From: Hydrogenivirga caldilitoris
Lineage (GTDB): Bacteria; Aquificota; Aquificia; Aquificales; Aquificaceae
Direction of reading: 5' to 3'
DNA length: 64,000 bases
NCBI RefSeq assembly: GCF_003664005.1
Contig: NZ_RCCJ01000001.1
Location: 1,488,001 to 1,552,000 of the forward strand
Shown here: in pieces, positions 35,716-44,456 of the stretch
Layout of the letters: every line of letters begins with the position of its first letter
Numbering within the stretch: the stretch's first letter is position 1
Translations under genes and position numbers: made by a program
The notes under the pieces: generated by a model
What the model saw: only the letters and a program-made list of their open reading frames with translations
The model's database searches: none
What the model was told of the DNA's origin: nothing

Positions 35716-36330
35716 TTAATAAAACTTCCTGCTCAAGTCTATACTCTTGGAATACTTCATTCCTCGGAATAAAAAATCCCTGAAGTATCTGAAGTTGAGC
35801 TGCTCCTCATCAATACCGGTAGCCAAAGATAGGCACTCCAGAAACCTTCTCTTTCCGCCCCTACCGAAGGAGAGGGTAAGGAAGGGGATAACGTTACCCT
35901 CCCTGTCCCTCAGAACTATCAGTGGCACAATAGCCATTATCCAGAGCAATTCACCCTTTCTGAGATTCACCTGTACGGTTCTGTTATCAAACCTTTGGAT
36001 AGCCCTATCCTCTTGGAGTTCAAGGGTTGAGAAGGAACTCATGGCTCCGCGGAAAAAGAGGTTAATCAGGCTGAAGGAGTCTTCACCGTAATAGTGCTTT
36101 AAAAAGGAGTCGTAAACCTTGAAGAAAAGGATAAAACCCAGTAGAAAGACCAGTAAATTCATAGGGAGCGCTCCGTTACCGCTGAAATGAACAATCCTGT
36201 TGAATACGTAACCCATAGCGATGGAGGGCATAAATATGTATAGGAAGACCAAGAAAGGAACCAAGAAAAGCCCCCAGGAGAGCAAGAGGTTTCCCTTTCT
36301 ACCTACACCTTCAAGCCTACACTCTTTCAT
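35716..36330 (-). CDS. Membrane protein of unknown function
   Basis: This 204-residue protein has hydrophobic helices at about 17-36 and 57-72 and a short hydrophobic strand near 130-140. Its soluble C-terminal half holds ATGIDEEQLNFRYFRDFLFRG. It may be a two-helix protein with a PH-like cytoplasmic domain, but this is only shape. The gene lies 24 nt upstream of yebC and is divergent from lysA by 31 bp. No family recognised. Confidence 0.65.
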   Translation of the reverse strand: MKECRLEGVGRKGNLLLSWGLFLVPFLVFLYIFMPSIAMGYVFNRIVHFSGNGALPMNLLVFLLGFILFFKVYDSFLKHYYGEDSFSLINLFFRGAMSSFSTLELQEDRAIQRFDNRTVQVNLRKGELLWIMAIVPLIVLRDREGNVIPFLTLSFGRGGKRRFLECLSLATGIDEEQLNFRYFRDFLFRGMKYSKSIDLSRKFY

Positions 36331-36361
36331 TTAAAATATTTTCCCTCCAGAGGAGGAAGGA

Positions 36362-37624
36362 ATGCTTGATGAAAAGGTGCTTAAGGAGTATAACCCATAC
36401 CTGGAAGTAAAAGATGGAGAGTTATATTTAGAAGGCGTATCGCTGAAAAGTTTAGCTCAGGAATTTGGAACTCCCCTCTACGTTTACAGTGCCTCTTACA
36501 TAAGGGATAGAATAAAAGCTTACAAGGAAGCCTTTTCGGGAGCTCTTATATGCTACGCCGTGAAGGCTAACTTCAACCCAGAAGTAATAAGGGTGGCTGG
36601 GGAAGAGGGTGCTGGAGCAGACATAGTCTCCGGGGGTGAGCTTCTTGCCGCTTTGAAAGGCGGAATTGACCCTGCAAAGATAGTTTACGCAGGTGTGGGA
36701 AAAACCGTTCCGGAGCTTGAGTTAGCGGTGGAAAAAGAGATACTTATGTTCAACGTGGAGTCCAGGGACGAGCTTTACGTCCTTGATGAGATAGCTGGAC
36801 GGCTGGGAAAGAAGGCACGCATAGCCATAAGGGTGAACCCGGACGTTGACCCCAAAACCCACCCCTACATATCCACGGGCATGAAGAAGAGCAAGTTCGG
36901 TGTCAACTTTGAAACCGCAAAGGAGGAGTACAGGCTCGCAAGGGAGCTTAAGAACCTTGAAATAGTTGGAATACACTGCCACATAGGTTCCCAACTGCTT
37001 GACGTATCTCCCTACAGGGAAGCTGTTGAAAAGGTGGTGGGTCTATATAGAGAGCTTACAGAGGAAGGTTTTGAGATCAGATACTTGGACATAGGCGGCG
37101 GTTTAGGTATAAAGTATAAACCTGAGGACAGAGGACCCTCACCTCATGAACTCGCTAAGGAGGTCCTGCCACTGCTTGAGGGTGTTGAGGCACAGCTTAT
37201 TCTTGAACCGGGCAGGTCTATCACCGGCAACGCCGGTCTTCTAATATCCCAAGTCCAGTTCCTAAAGGACAAGGAGATCAAACACTTCATAATAGTGGAT
37301 GCAGGAATGAACGATCTGGTAAGACCGGCTATATACGATGCTTACCACCACGTAGTACCAGTGGAAAGTAAGGGGAGAGAACACATAATAGCCGATATAG
37401 TAGGTCCCATATGTGAGACGGGAGACTTCCTTGCCAGGGACAGGAGGATAGAATGGCTGGAAAGGGGGGATTACATAGCGGTACTTTCAGCAGGGGCTTA
37501 CGGCTTTGCAATGGCATCCCACTACAACGTCAGACCCAGACCAGCTGAAGTTCTGATAGAGAATGGCTCTTACAGACTTATACGGAAGCGTGAGAGTTAC
37601 GAGTATATACTCAATACTATATGA
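36362..37624 (+). CDS. lysA: Diaminopimelate decarboxylase
   Basis: The 420-residue PLP enzyme makes lysine from meso-diaminopimelate. The cofactor lysine is in CYAVKANFNPEV, with HIGSQLLDVSPY, DIGGGLGIKY, EPGRSITGNAG and the C-terminal CETGDFLARDR and AGAYGFAMASHYN motifs. GAGGAGGAAGG precedes the ATG. It stands alone, 44 bp before the Fur-type regulator. A second asd-aspC pair for the same pathway lies at 40795-43016. Confidence 0.97.
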   Translation: MLDEKVLKEYNPYLEVKDGELYLEGVSLKSLAQEFGTPLYVYSASYIRDRIKAYKEAFSGALICYAVKANFNPEVIRVAGEEGAGADIVSGGELLAALKGGIDPAKIVYAGVGKTVPELELAVEKEILMFNVESRDELYVLDEIAGRLGKKARIAIRVNPDVDPKTHPYISTGMKKSKFGVNFETAKEEYRLARELKNLEIVGIHCHIGSQLLDVSPYREAVEKVVGLYRELTEEGFEIRYLDIGGGLGIKYKPEDRGPSPHELAKEVLPLLEGVEAQLILEPGRSITGNAGLLISQVQFLKDKEIKHFIIVDAGMNDLVRPAIYDAYHHVVPVESKGREHIIADIVGPICETGDFLARDRRIEWLERGDYIAVLSAGAYGFAMASHYNVRPRPAEVLIENGSYRLIRKRESYEYILNTI

Positions 37625-37633
37625 AAAGGATTA

Positions 37634-37661
37634 TTGAAAAATAAGGGCAATTTGTTATATT
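37634..37661 (+). promoter_or_regulatory. Promoter of the Fur/PerR-type regulator
   Basis: TTGAAA (37634-37639), a 16-bp spacer and TATATT (37656-37661) are followed by only 7 nt before the ATG, so the transcript should be leaderless. The overlapping inverted repeat TTATT-GAAA-AATAA (37631-37644) covers the -35 box and could be an autoregulatory site. Confidence 0.45.
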
Positions 37662-37668
37662 TATAGCC

Positions 37669-38109
37669 ATGGAATTGAAGGAAAGTATGCTTGAGAACTT
37701 TATAGATAAGTGCCGTGAATCGGGGCTTAAGATCACACCCCAGAGGGTAGCCGTTTACGAGATACTCCTAAAGTCCCACAATCACCCTACGGTTGAGGAG
37801 ATATACGAGGAGGTTAAGAAGAGATACCCATTCGTATCCCTCGCCACAGTTTACAGGACTGTTGAAACCCTTGAGCAGATGGGACTTGCCAAGAAAGTCT
37901 GTTACTGGGGAAGCTCTGCCAGATACGATGCCAACACAGACGAACACCATCACCTCATATGCATGAACTGTGGAGCCATAAGGGACATCTACATGGAGGA
38001 GAAGATAGACATACCGAAAGAGCTTGAGGGTTTTGAAACCTCCGGTTACTCGGTGAATGTTTACGGTCTGTGTCCAGAGTGCAGGGAGAAGGCTCAACCC
38101 TCCATGTAA
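37669..38109 (+). CDS. perR: Fur-family regulator, PerR-like
   Basis: The 146-residue protein has the Fur winged-helix domain (ITPQRVAVYEILLKSHNHPTVEEIY, then SLATVYRTVETLEQMGL) and a C-terminal metal-binding and dimer domain. The latter includes DEHHHLICMNCGAI and GLCPEC, two CxxC pairs that bind structural zinc. The D-E-H-H-H cluster and N-terminal layout fit PerR or Fur; the split cannot be made safely by eye. It may control the peroxidase operon at 2750-6142, whose palindrome has PerR-box geometry. The last 16 nt overlap accA on the other strand. Confidence 0.85.
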   Translation: MELKESMLENFIDKCRESGLKITPQRVAVYEILLKSHNHPTVEEIYEEVKKRYPFVSLATVYRTVETLEQMGLAKKVCYWGSSARYDANTDEHHHLICMNCGAIRDIYMEEKIDIPKELEGFETSGYSVNVYGLCPECREKAQPSM

Positions 38110-39044
38110 GCTCCTAGGGATTTAAACTTGTTTACCCTTTCCGAGATAAGGGTATGAACATCCTTTGAGCAAAGTTCCTGCAGACATCTCCTTATATGGT
38201 ATCCAACTATATAAGCTGCCCCTTTGTGGTCCCAGTGAGCTGCGCCGAAAGGCTCCTTTATAATACAGTCAACAACACCAAGCTCATAAAGGTCTTTCGC
38301 CGTCAATTTAAGAGCCTTTGCAGCTTCCTTTACCCTGTCCTGTTCCTTCCAGAGTATAGCTGCACACCCTTCGGGAGAGATCACGGAGTAGTAAGCGTTT
38401 TCCATTATACATACCCTATCAGCAACACCAAGGGCTAAGGCACCACCACTTCCACCCTCACCTATAACTACGGCAACGGTAGGAACTTTGAGATAACCCA
38501 TGGTGAGCATGCTCTGGGCTATAGCTTCTGACTGTCCCCTCTCCTCTGCACCTATACCCGGGAAAGCTCCAGGCGTATCTATGAACGTTATAACAGGCAT
38601 TTTGTAGCTCTCAGCAAGCTTCATGACCCTTATAGCCTTCCTGTAACCTTCTGGATGGGGCATACCGAAGTTTCTCTCTATCTTTTCCTGCGTTCCCCTG
38701 CCCTTCTCATGTCCTATTACACAGACAGGCTCTCCCCTGAAGTAACCAAATCCGGCTACTATGGCTTTGTCATCTCCAAACCTTCTATCCCCATGAAGCT
38801 CTATAAAGTTCTTTATAAGGTACTTGATGTAATCAAGGGTATGAGGTCTTCTTGGGTGTCTTGCAAGTTGAACCCTTTCCCAGGGTGAGAGGTCTGAATA
38901 GGTCTTCTTCGCTTTACTCTTAAACTCCCTGTAAAGACTCCTCAGCTCTCTTTCAACCTTTTTATTCCCGCTGCGGTACAAAGCCGCAAGGTTATCTATC
39001 TTTTCCTTTAAGGCAAGGAGCTTTTCTTCATATTCGTAATACAT
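38094..39044 (-). CDS. accA: Acetyl-CoA carboxylase carboxyltransferase subunit alpha
   Basis: The 316-residue crotonase-fold protein transfers carboxyl from biotin to acetyl-CoA with AccD. Motifs include QLARHPRRPHTLDYI, GDRRFGDDKAIV, MPHPEGYRKAIRVM, FIDTPGAFPGIGAEERGQSEAIA and GEGGSGGALALGVADRV. Length is standard. The ATG is preceded by GAGGGG, with an exact TATAAT 24 nt upstream, so this gene has a normal short leader. Other acc genes are not nearby. Confidence 0.97.
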   Translation of the reverse strand: MYYEYEEKLLALKEKIDNLAALYRSGNKKVERELRSLYREFKSKAKKTYSDLSPWERVQLARHPRRPHTLDYIKYLIKNFIELHGDRRFGDDKAIVAGFGYFRGEPVCVIGHEKGRGTQEKIERNFGMPHPEGYRKAIRVMKLAESYKMPVITFIDTPGAFPGIGAEERGQSEAIAQSMLTMGYLKVPTVAVVIGEGGSGGALALGVADRVCIMENAYYSVISPEGCAAILWKEQDRVKEAAKALKLTAKDLYELGVVDCIIKEPFGAAHWDHKGAAYIVGYHIRRCLQELCSKDVHTLISERVNKFKSLGAYMEG

Positions 39045-39110
39045 CTATTTACCCCTCAAAGCTCGTTAATTATAACTCAGTGGAGTGCCAAGTATAGATT
39101 GAGTATAGTA

Positions 39111-39139
39111 TTGTCATATTTTATAAGCAGTATTATATT
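39111..39139 (+). promoter_or_regulatory. Promoter of the TPR-protein gene
   Basis: TTGTCA (39111-39116), a 17-bp spacer and TATATT (39134-39139) lie upstream of a GGAGGA ribosome site at about 39152 and the ATG at 39165. This gives a conventional leader of roughly 20 nt. Confidence 0.45.
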
Positions 39140-39164
39140 AATAAGGCGGATGGAGGAAGAAGAC

Positions 39165-39644
39165 ATGGAATACACTGAAAGAGAAGCCCAAAGGCTCTTT
39201 GAAGAAGCGTACACCTATCACATGATGGGGGATATAGATAGGGCTATAGAACTGTACAAACAATCTATTGAAGTTCAACCTTCAGCAAAAGCCTATACCT
39301 TCCTCGGATGGGCGTTCAGCATGAAGAACGATTATGAGAAAGCCATTGAGTACTGCAAGAAAGCTATAGAGATAGACCCAGATTTCGGAAATCCATACAA
39401 CGACATAGGTGCATACCTTATTGAGCAAGGCAGGTTTGAGGAAGCCATCCCCTGGTTGAAGCAGGCTATCGTTGCCAAGAACTACGATGCCAGGCACTTT
39501 CCTCGGATTAACCTCGCCAGGATATACCTCGCTACGGGTAGGCTTTACGATGCCCTTGAAGAGGTTGAAGAGGCTCTAAAGTTAGAACCGGACTATAAAC
39601 CCGCCCACGTTCTCAGACATCAGATCCTTGGGATGCTAAACTGA
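39165..39644 (+). CDS. Tetratricopeptide-repeat protein
   Basis: The 159-residue cytosolic protein has three to four TPR units: AYTYHMMGDIDRAIELYKQSI, then AKAYTFLGWAFSMKNDYEKA and NPYNDIGAYLIEQGRFEEAI, and a final unit ending LKLEPDYKPAH. Such repeats bind protein partners; the partner is unknown. The ATG at 39165 has GGAGGA upstream, and an in-frame upstream start lacks a site. The last 32 nt overlap gph. Confidence 0.82.
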   Translation: MEYTEREAQRLFEEAYTYHMMGDIDRAIELYKQSIEVQPSAKAYTFLGWAFSMKNDYEKAIEYCKKAIEIDPDFGNPYNDIGAYLIEQGRFEEAIPWLKQAIVAKNYDARHFPRINLARIYLATGRLYDALEEVEEALKLEPDYKPAHVLRHQILGMLN

Positions 39645-40251
39645 GGAGCTCCTCCGGTCTATTCAACAGATAATCGGGTTTCAGGGAGTTTAACCTGACG
39701 TATCCCCACTTGGCAAGGGCTGTTTTTGTCCCAGCTTTTCTGCCCGACTCTATATCAGCCTCGGTATCTCCTATCATAAGTGCCTCCCCAGGCTCAATCC
39801 CTATAAACTCCAAAGCCTTCAGTATCGGAAGTGGGGAGGGTTTCTTTTCGGAGAAGGTGTCACCCCCTACCACAAGCTCAAAGAAGTCCAGAAGTTCAAG
39901 CTTCTCAAGAATTCTGAGGGAAAGTTCCTCCAGCTTGTTTGTAACCACCACAAGCGGTACTCCTCTTTTTTTCAGAGCTTGGAGGGTTTCAGGTATGCCT
40001 GGGTATGGTCTCGTATAAACAACCGGGTTGCCAACGTAATACTTCCTGAAAACTCTTACATACTCCTCTCTGAAGTCTTCCCCCAGAACCTGCTCAAGGA
40101 GAGCCTTCACACCTCCACCTATGAGCCTGCGTACATTTTCAGGCATCTTCTCTGGCATACCGAGTTCCTTTAACGTCTCCTGGAGAGCCAGGGCGATATC
40201 ATCCGCCGAGTCTATAAGTGTACCGTCAAGGTCAAAGAGGTATGCTTTCAT
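39613..40251 (-). CDS. gph: Phosphoglycolate phosphatase-like HAD hydrolase
   Basis: The 212-residue HAD enzyme has FDLDGTLIDSADD (nucleophile aspartate), VVTNK, the lysine in KKPSPLP and MIGDTEADIESGRKAG. The cap domain with LIGGGVKALLEQ fits Gph, which removes 2-phosphoglycolate from DNA repair or carbon fixation. PpaX-like pyrophosphatase is an alternative. It overlaps the thioredoxin-like lipoprotein gene by 4 nt (ATGA). Confidence 0.87.
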   Translation of the reverse strand: MKAYLFDLDGTLIDSADDIALALQETLKELGMPEKMPENVRRLIGGGVKALLEQVLGEDFREEYVRVFRKYYVGNPVVYTRPYPGIPETLQALKKRGVPLVVVTNKLEELSLRILEKLELLDFFELVVGGDTFSEKKPSPLPILKALEFIGIEPGEALMIGDTEADIESGRKAGTKTALAKWGYVRLNSLKPDYLLNRPEELLSLASQGSDV

Positions 40252-40763
40252 GCACAGCCTTTCCGTTTGACGTAAGTGTTCACATCTTCGTTTTTATAAG
40301 CTCCTGTTTTCACATAATCAATTATGCAGACGAGCTGTGTTGGATATACATACCCAGGTATTTGAAGGATTATATTGCCGTCCTTATCGTAGAATATCAG
40401 ATTTGGGAAAGATAAGGCGTTCAGGGTTTTGGCGAGCTCGTTTTCAGAGGTCTCTATAAGCCTCCCGCCAAAGTTCGCTTCAACCGGTGAGTAACTCTCG
40501 TAGAGTATCTTATAAAGGTCTATATCCTTAAGGGCTTCCTGTAAACTCTTCTCGGTGTTTATATCTTTGTCCAGTTGCTTGCAGTATATACAGCTCTTGC
40601 TCTCCACAATTAGAAGGGCATACTCTTTTTTGGGGATTATCTTTTTCTTCTCAACCTTCTCTTTTACAGGTCTGCTTGGTGAGGAGTTGGAGCTGTCCTT
40701 ACTTTCACAGGAAAACAATCCTAAAAAAAACAAAAGGGTTAGAAGAGGAAAAACTTTCAGCAT
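40248..40763 (-). CDS. Thioredoxin-fold lipoprotein
   Basis: The 171-residue protein has a lipoprotein signal with lipobox GLFSC, a serine-rich and lysine-rich linker, and a thioredoxin-like fold. Its redox motif CIYC lies in LLIVESKSCIYCKQLDKDI, with a cis-proline-like SFPNLIFYD later. It resembles the SoxW/DsbC-like periplasmic thioredoxins. The ATG at 40763 follows AGGAGGACC; an upstream GTG is less likely. It is translated with gph, an odd pairing of a periplasmic redox protein and a cytosolic phosphatase. Confidence 0.78.
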   Translation of the reverse strand: MLKVFPLLTLLFFLGLFSCESKDSSNSSPSRPVKEKVEKKKIIPKKEYALLIVESKSCIYCKQLDKDINTEKSLQEALKDIDLYKILYESYSPVEANFGGRLIETSENELAKTLNALSFPNLIFYDKDGNIILQIPGYVYPTQLVCIIDYVKTGAYKNEDVNTYVKRKGCA

Positions 40764-40794
40764 CTTAACGGTCCTCCTGTTCACTAATAAAGAT

Positions 40795-41979
40795 TTAGTC
40801 TTTCTGGGCTAACTTTTCAAGGGTTTCCCTGATTCTCTCTATCCCTTTCTCTATGTTGTTCATGCTCGTCGCGTAGGAGAGCCTAAGATAGCCCTGAGCA
40901 CCAAAGGCTGAGCCCGGCACACAGGCAACCTTACCTTCTTCAAGCAGGAACTGGGTGAGTTTCAGGTCAGAGCCGAGCTTTTCCGCGTAAAAGGAAAAGT
41001 CAGGAAAGATGTAAAAAGCTCCCTTGGGTTTGAAAACCTTGACCTCGGGTATCGTGAGGAGCAACTCGTAAGCCCTGTCTCTACGTCTCTGAAATTCCGT
41101 TTTCATCCTACTCACGTATTCTTTAGCTTCCGGATTTCTGAGGGCTTCTAAAGCACCGTACTGGGCAAAGGTGGTTACGTTTGAAACCGTCTGGCTGTTA
41201 AGGTTAGCTATTACCTTGGCGTACTTCTCAGGGCAGGCAACGTAGCCAACCCTCCAACCCGTCATTGAGTAAGTCTTAGAGAAAGCGTTTACGGTAAAGG
41301 TTATATCTCTGACCTCCTTGGAAAAGGAGGCAGGGCTCACAAACTTATCCTCATACACAAAAGCCTCATAGCACTCATCGGATATCAGGAATATTCCCCT
41401 CTCAAGGCACAGCTCGGCGATACGTTTTAGCTCCTCCTGGGAGTAAACCGCACCCGTAGGGTTGTTGGGAGAGTTAAGCACTATCGCTTTAGTCTTATCC
41501 GTTATGTATTCGGCGACCAGCTCGGCTGTGGGTGAGAAGCCTTCCTCCTCTTTAAGGGGAACCTCTATAGGGACGCCTCCGAGGAGCTTTATCTGTTCGG
41601 GATAGGTAACCCAGTAAGGTGAGAGGAGAAGAACCTCGTCTCCATCGTTGAGGATGCTCATGAATATAAGGAATAGGACCATCTTTGCACCTGCGGACAC
41701 AACTATCTCGGAAGGTTTATACTCAACTCCATTCTCACGGTAGAGCTTCTCGGCGAGAGCCTCCCTGAGCTCCGGAATCCCCGCTGAAGGGGCGTACTTG
41801 GTCTTTCCCTCCATGAGAGCTTTTGTACAGGCTTCCTTAACAAAGTCCGGAGTATCAAAGTCTGGCTCTCCTGCACCGAAACCCACGATGTCAACGCCTT
41901 TAGCTTTGAGTTCCTTTGCCTTTGCCGTGATAGTAAGAGTTGCAGAAGGCTCTAACTGAGCTACCCGTCTTGAGAGCAT
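40795..41979 (-). CDS. aspC: Aspartate aminotransferase (class I/II, PLP)
   Basis: The 394-residue enzyme has GFGAGEPDFDTPDFV, NSPNNPTGAVYS and the PLP lysine in VNAFSKTYSMTGWRVGY, with LRLSYATS near the end. This fits the thermophilic aspartate aminotransferase subfamily (I-gamma); related enzymes can use prephenate. An exact TATAAT ends 6 nt before the ATG, immediately behind the asd stop. The pairing with asd suits aspartate-family amino acid synthesis. Confidence 0.93.
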   Translation of the reverse strand: MLSRRVAQLEPSATLTITAKAKELKAKGVDIVGFGAGEPDFDTPDFVKEACTKALMEGKTKYAPSAGIPELREALAEKLYRENGVEYKPSEIVVSAGAKMVLFLIFMSILNDGDEVLLLSPYWVTYPEQIKLLGGVPIEVPLKEEEGFSPTAELVAEYITDKTKAIVLNSPNNPTGAVYSQEELKRIAELCLERGIFLISDECYEAFVYEDKFVSPASFSKEVRDITFTVNAFSKTYSMTGWRVGYVACPEKYAKVIANLNSQTVSNVTTFAQYGALEALRNPEAKEYVSRMKTEFQRRRDRAYELLLTIPEVKVFKPKGAFYIFPDFSFYAEKLGSDLKLTQFLLEEGKVACVPGSAFGAQGYLRLSYATSMNNIEKGIERIRETLEKLAQKD

Positions 41980-41993
41980 AGGAAAATTATAGC

Positions 41994-43016
41994 TTACACA
42001 AGCCCTTCCTTAACAAGGAGCTCAGCTATCTGAACAGCATTGGTAGCCGCACCTTTCCTTATATTGTCCGCAACGACCCACATGGCAAGTCCGGGTGTGA
42101 AGGCTATATCCTCCCTGACCCTTCCCACGAAGACCTCGTCCCTTCCGGCTGCATCTATTGCCGTTGGGTAAGCCCCACCGTGAGGGTCGTCAACCACCAC
42201 AACTCCGGGAGCCCTTGAAAGCAGCTCTCTTGCCCTCTCGGGAGATATCGCTCTTTTGGTCTCTATATGGACAGCCTCCGAGTGGGAATAGAAGACGGGA
42301 ACTCTGACCGCAGTGGCGGAGACCTTTATGTTATCGTCGTGCATTATCTTCCGTGTTTCGTTGAGCATTTTGAGCTCTTCCTTGGTGTAGTCGCTGTCCA
42401 TGAACACGTCTATGTGGGGGACGGCGTTAAAGGCTATCTGCTTGGCTATGTGCTTGGGCTCCGGAATCGGTCTTCCCTCGCACCAGGCTCTCGTCTGTTC
42501 TTCAAGCTCCCTTATCGCCTTTGCTCCCGCTCCAGAAACCGACTGGTAGGTGGCTACAACGACCCTGTTTATGCCAGCCTCATCGTATATGGGCTTTAGA
42601 GCCACGACCATCTGTATGGTGGAACAGTTAGGGTTGGCTATTATCCTCTTCTTATCAAACATGTGAACGTCTTGGGGGTTTACCTCAGGCACCACGAGAG
42701 GAACATCGGGGTCCATCCTCCATGCTGAGGAGTTGTCCACCACGACAGCACCATCCTCGGCGAACTTAGGAGCGAACTCCTTGCTTATGCTCCCTCCAGC
42801 CGAAAAGAGGGCTATGTCTATACCTTTAAAGTTGGGCTGTTTGTTTAAAGCCCTTACCTCGTGCTCTTCTCCTTTGAAGGTGAGCTTACTTCCCTCGGAA
42901 CGCTCAGAGGCGAATAAGATAAGCTCATCAACGGGGAAATTTCTTTCCTCAAGAACCTTTAAGAAGGTTCTTCCCACCTCACCTGTGGCACCTACTATCG
43001 CTACTCTGTAACCCAT
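41994..43016 (-). CDS. asd: Aspartate-semialdehyde dehydrogenase
   Basis: The 340-residue enzyme reduces aspartyl phosphate to the semialdehyde for lysine, threonine and methionine. It has VAIVGATGEVGRTFLKVLEER, the catalytic cysteine in IANPNCSTIQMVVAL, and the substrate region ATYQSVSGAGAKAI. Length is standard. An exact TATAAT ends 9 nt before the ATG and no Shine-Dalgarno is present. Confidence 0.97.
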   Translation of the reverse strand: MGYRVAIVGATGEVGRTFLKVLEERNFPVDELILFASERSEGSKLTFKGEEHEVRALNKQPNFKGIDIALFSAGGSISKEFAPKFAEDGAVVVDNSSAWRMDPDVPLVVPEVNPQDVHMFDKKRIIANPNCSTIQMVVALKPIYDEAGINRVVVATYQSVSGAGAKAIRELEEQTRAWCEGRPIPEPKHIAKQIAFNAVPHIDVFMDSDYTKEELKMLNETRKIMHDDNIKVSATAVRVPVFYSHSEAVHIETKRAISPERARELLSRAPGVVVVDDPHGGAYPTAIDAAGRDEVFVGRVREDIAFTPGLAMWVVADNIRKGAATNAVQIAELLVKEGLV

Positions 43017-43025
43017 GGGGAAAAA

Positions 43026-43031
43026 ATTATA
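43026..43031 (-). promoter_or_regulatory. -10 element (TATAAT) of asd
   Basis: An exact TATAAT on the minus strand is separated from the asd ATG by 9 nt (TTTTTCCCC), so transcription should begin at about the start codon. Confidence 0.5.
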
Positions 43032-43048
43032 TCTCCATTTAAGGTCGG

Positions 43049-43177
43049 TTAAAGCCCTTCAATCCAGTTGAGTATCTTGCCTACAACTTCTTCATCTTTG
43101 CCAAGTTGTCTAAGAAGTGGGGTATGAGACCGACAAAGTTTCTCTACTATTTCAAAACCGGAAGACCGCTGGGAACC
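43049..43177 (-). pseudogene. Fragment of a lost gene between the MauG-like gene and asd
   Basis: A minus-strand frame open from 43177 down to a TAA at 43049-43051 reads like real protein, ending ...LGKDEEVVGKILNWIEGL. It has no ATG, GTG or TTG start and enters from a different frame than the overlapping MauG-like gene. It looks like the C-terminus of a gene whose front part was removed. The source family is not recognised. Chance is possible given only about 42 codons. Confidence 0.35.
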
Positions 43178-44454
43178 CTATCGGGTATGACTTTTTCAAG
43201 CTCATAAACCTGCGGACTCGTAAGGGAGTTGAGGAAGGCTACGAGATAATCAACCTCCTGGGATGTGAGTTGGACAGGTTCTATATCAAGGGTTGATAGT
43301 ATTTCCGTTATGGTCGCTTCGTCATTTTTCAGGGTAGAGGCGAGTTCGGGGGGAAGCCCGTTCTCTATCGGGTCGTAGTTACGAAGGTAGAACTCAGGGT
43401 TTGTGTGATGAAGAATTGCTTTCCTCAGGTCTCTATACGCTCCGTTGTGGAAGTAGGGGGAGGTAACCGCAACGTTTCTAAGGGGAGGTGTTCTGAACTT
43501 GAACTTATCCTCCTCTCTTCCGGTGACGTTGAACCTTCCGTAGTCAAGCCCGTTTCCGTCCTTCCCCGGACCGAACTGGGGGACTCCTATGTTGTGAAAC
43601 TTCTGGTCGGTAAAGAGCGTCCCGCTGTGGCAGGTGTAACATTTTGCCTTTCCATAAAAGAGCAGTGCCCCTACCTTAGCTTCGTATGAGAGGACATCAT
43701 CGTCTCCCTTCAGATACCTGTCCCACGGGCTATCCGTGAGCGTGAAAGCCTCCTTTTCAAACTCCGCAATGGCGTTAGCGTAGTCCGCTATGGTGTATGT
43801 TCTGTCTCCGTAAGCTGTTCTGAATAAGTCTCTGTATTCTGGTATAGAAAGGAGCCTGTTCATTATTCCGCTCCATATAGCGGGGAAGTCATTATCACCA
43901 ATCTGGGCAAGCTCGTTTTGAGTTCCATCGGAGGCAACGTCCCCAGCCCTTCCCCTCATCTCGTCCCTTGAGGTCGGCGGAAAAAGAGCCTGAGCGGCGA
44001 GGACGTCCTCAATCCCATCGGGCAAAAGGTCTTCGGCAGGCGTTGATAACCTTCCTTTTAGCTCTTCAACCCTCGCGTCCCAGAACATCGTCCTCCAGTC
44101 CTCATGCCCTCTGTTGAATATCTCAGGAGCGTTTCTGGGGATGAAGGGTCTTCCAACCCCGGGTCTTCTCTCAAGGCACTCTCCGCTCCCTTTGGTTCCA
44201 ACAGATAAGGGAAGGCAGTCCCCTGTTCCAAATCTCGGGTCGTGGCATGTAGCACAGGAAATATCCTTATTCCCACCGATGACCTTGTCAAAGAAGAGCA
44301 TCCTCCCGAGGGCTACCTTATCGGGGTCAGTTTCGGGTTTCTCTATTGGTTTTAGCCCGTGCTTTTTAATGAGACCCCTTAGCTCAGAATCAACAGGCTC
44401 CTCCCCGCCGCAGGAGAGGAGTAGGGAGAAGAGAATAACTACCAAAAAGAACAT
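43147..44454 (-). CDS. Di-heme c-type enzyme of the MauG/cytochrome c peroxidase family, lipoprotein
   Basis: The 435-residue protein has a lipoprotein signal (lipobox LLLSC, cysteine 15). Its two heme sites are C67-ATCH and C272-YTCH, and the family segment TPPLRNVAVTSPYFHNGAY follows. It is longer than the peroxidase at 3513-4631, with an insertion between the hemes (about residues 75-200) including two extra cysteines. Family members either reduce peroxide or oxidise residues of a partner protein. It starts 2 nt after an exported lipoprotein gene, hinting at an enzyme/substrate pair. Its role is not fixed by sequence. Confidence 0.88.
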   Translation of the reverse strand: MFFLVVILFSLLLSCGGEEPVDSELRGLIKKHGLKPIEKPETDPDKVALGRMLFFDKVIGGNKDISCATCHDPRFGTGDCLPLSVGTKGSGECLERRPGVGRPFIPRNAPEIFNRGHEDWRTMFWDARVEELKGRLSTPAEDLLPDGIEDVLAAQALFPPTSRDEMRGRAGDVASDGTQNELAQIGDNDFPAIWSGIMNRLLSIPEYRDLFRTAYGDRTYTIADYANAIAEFEKEAFTLTDSPWDRYLKGDDDVLSYEAKVGALLFYGKAKCYTCHSGTLFTDQKFHNIGVPQFGPGKDGNGLDYGRFNVTGREEDKFKFRTPPLRNVAVTSPYFHNGAYRDLRKAILHHTNPEFYLRNYDPIENGLPPELASTLKNDEATITEILSTLDIEPVQLTSQEVDYLVAFLNSLTSPQVYELEKVIPDRVPSGLPVLK

Positions 44455-44456
44455 GG

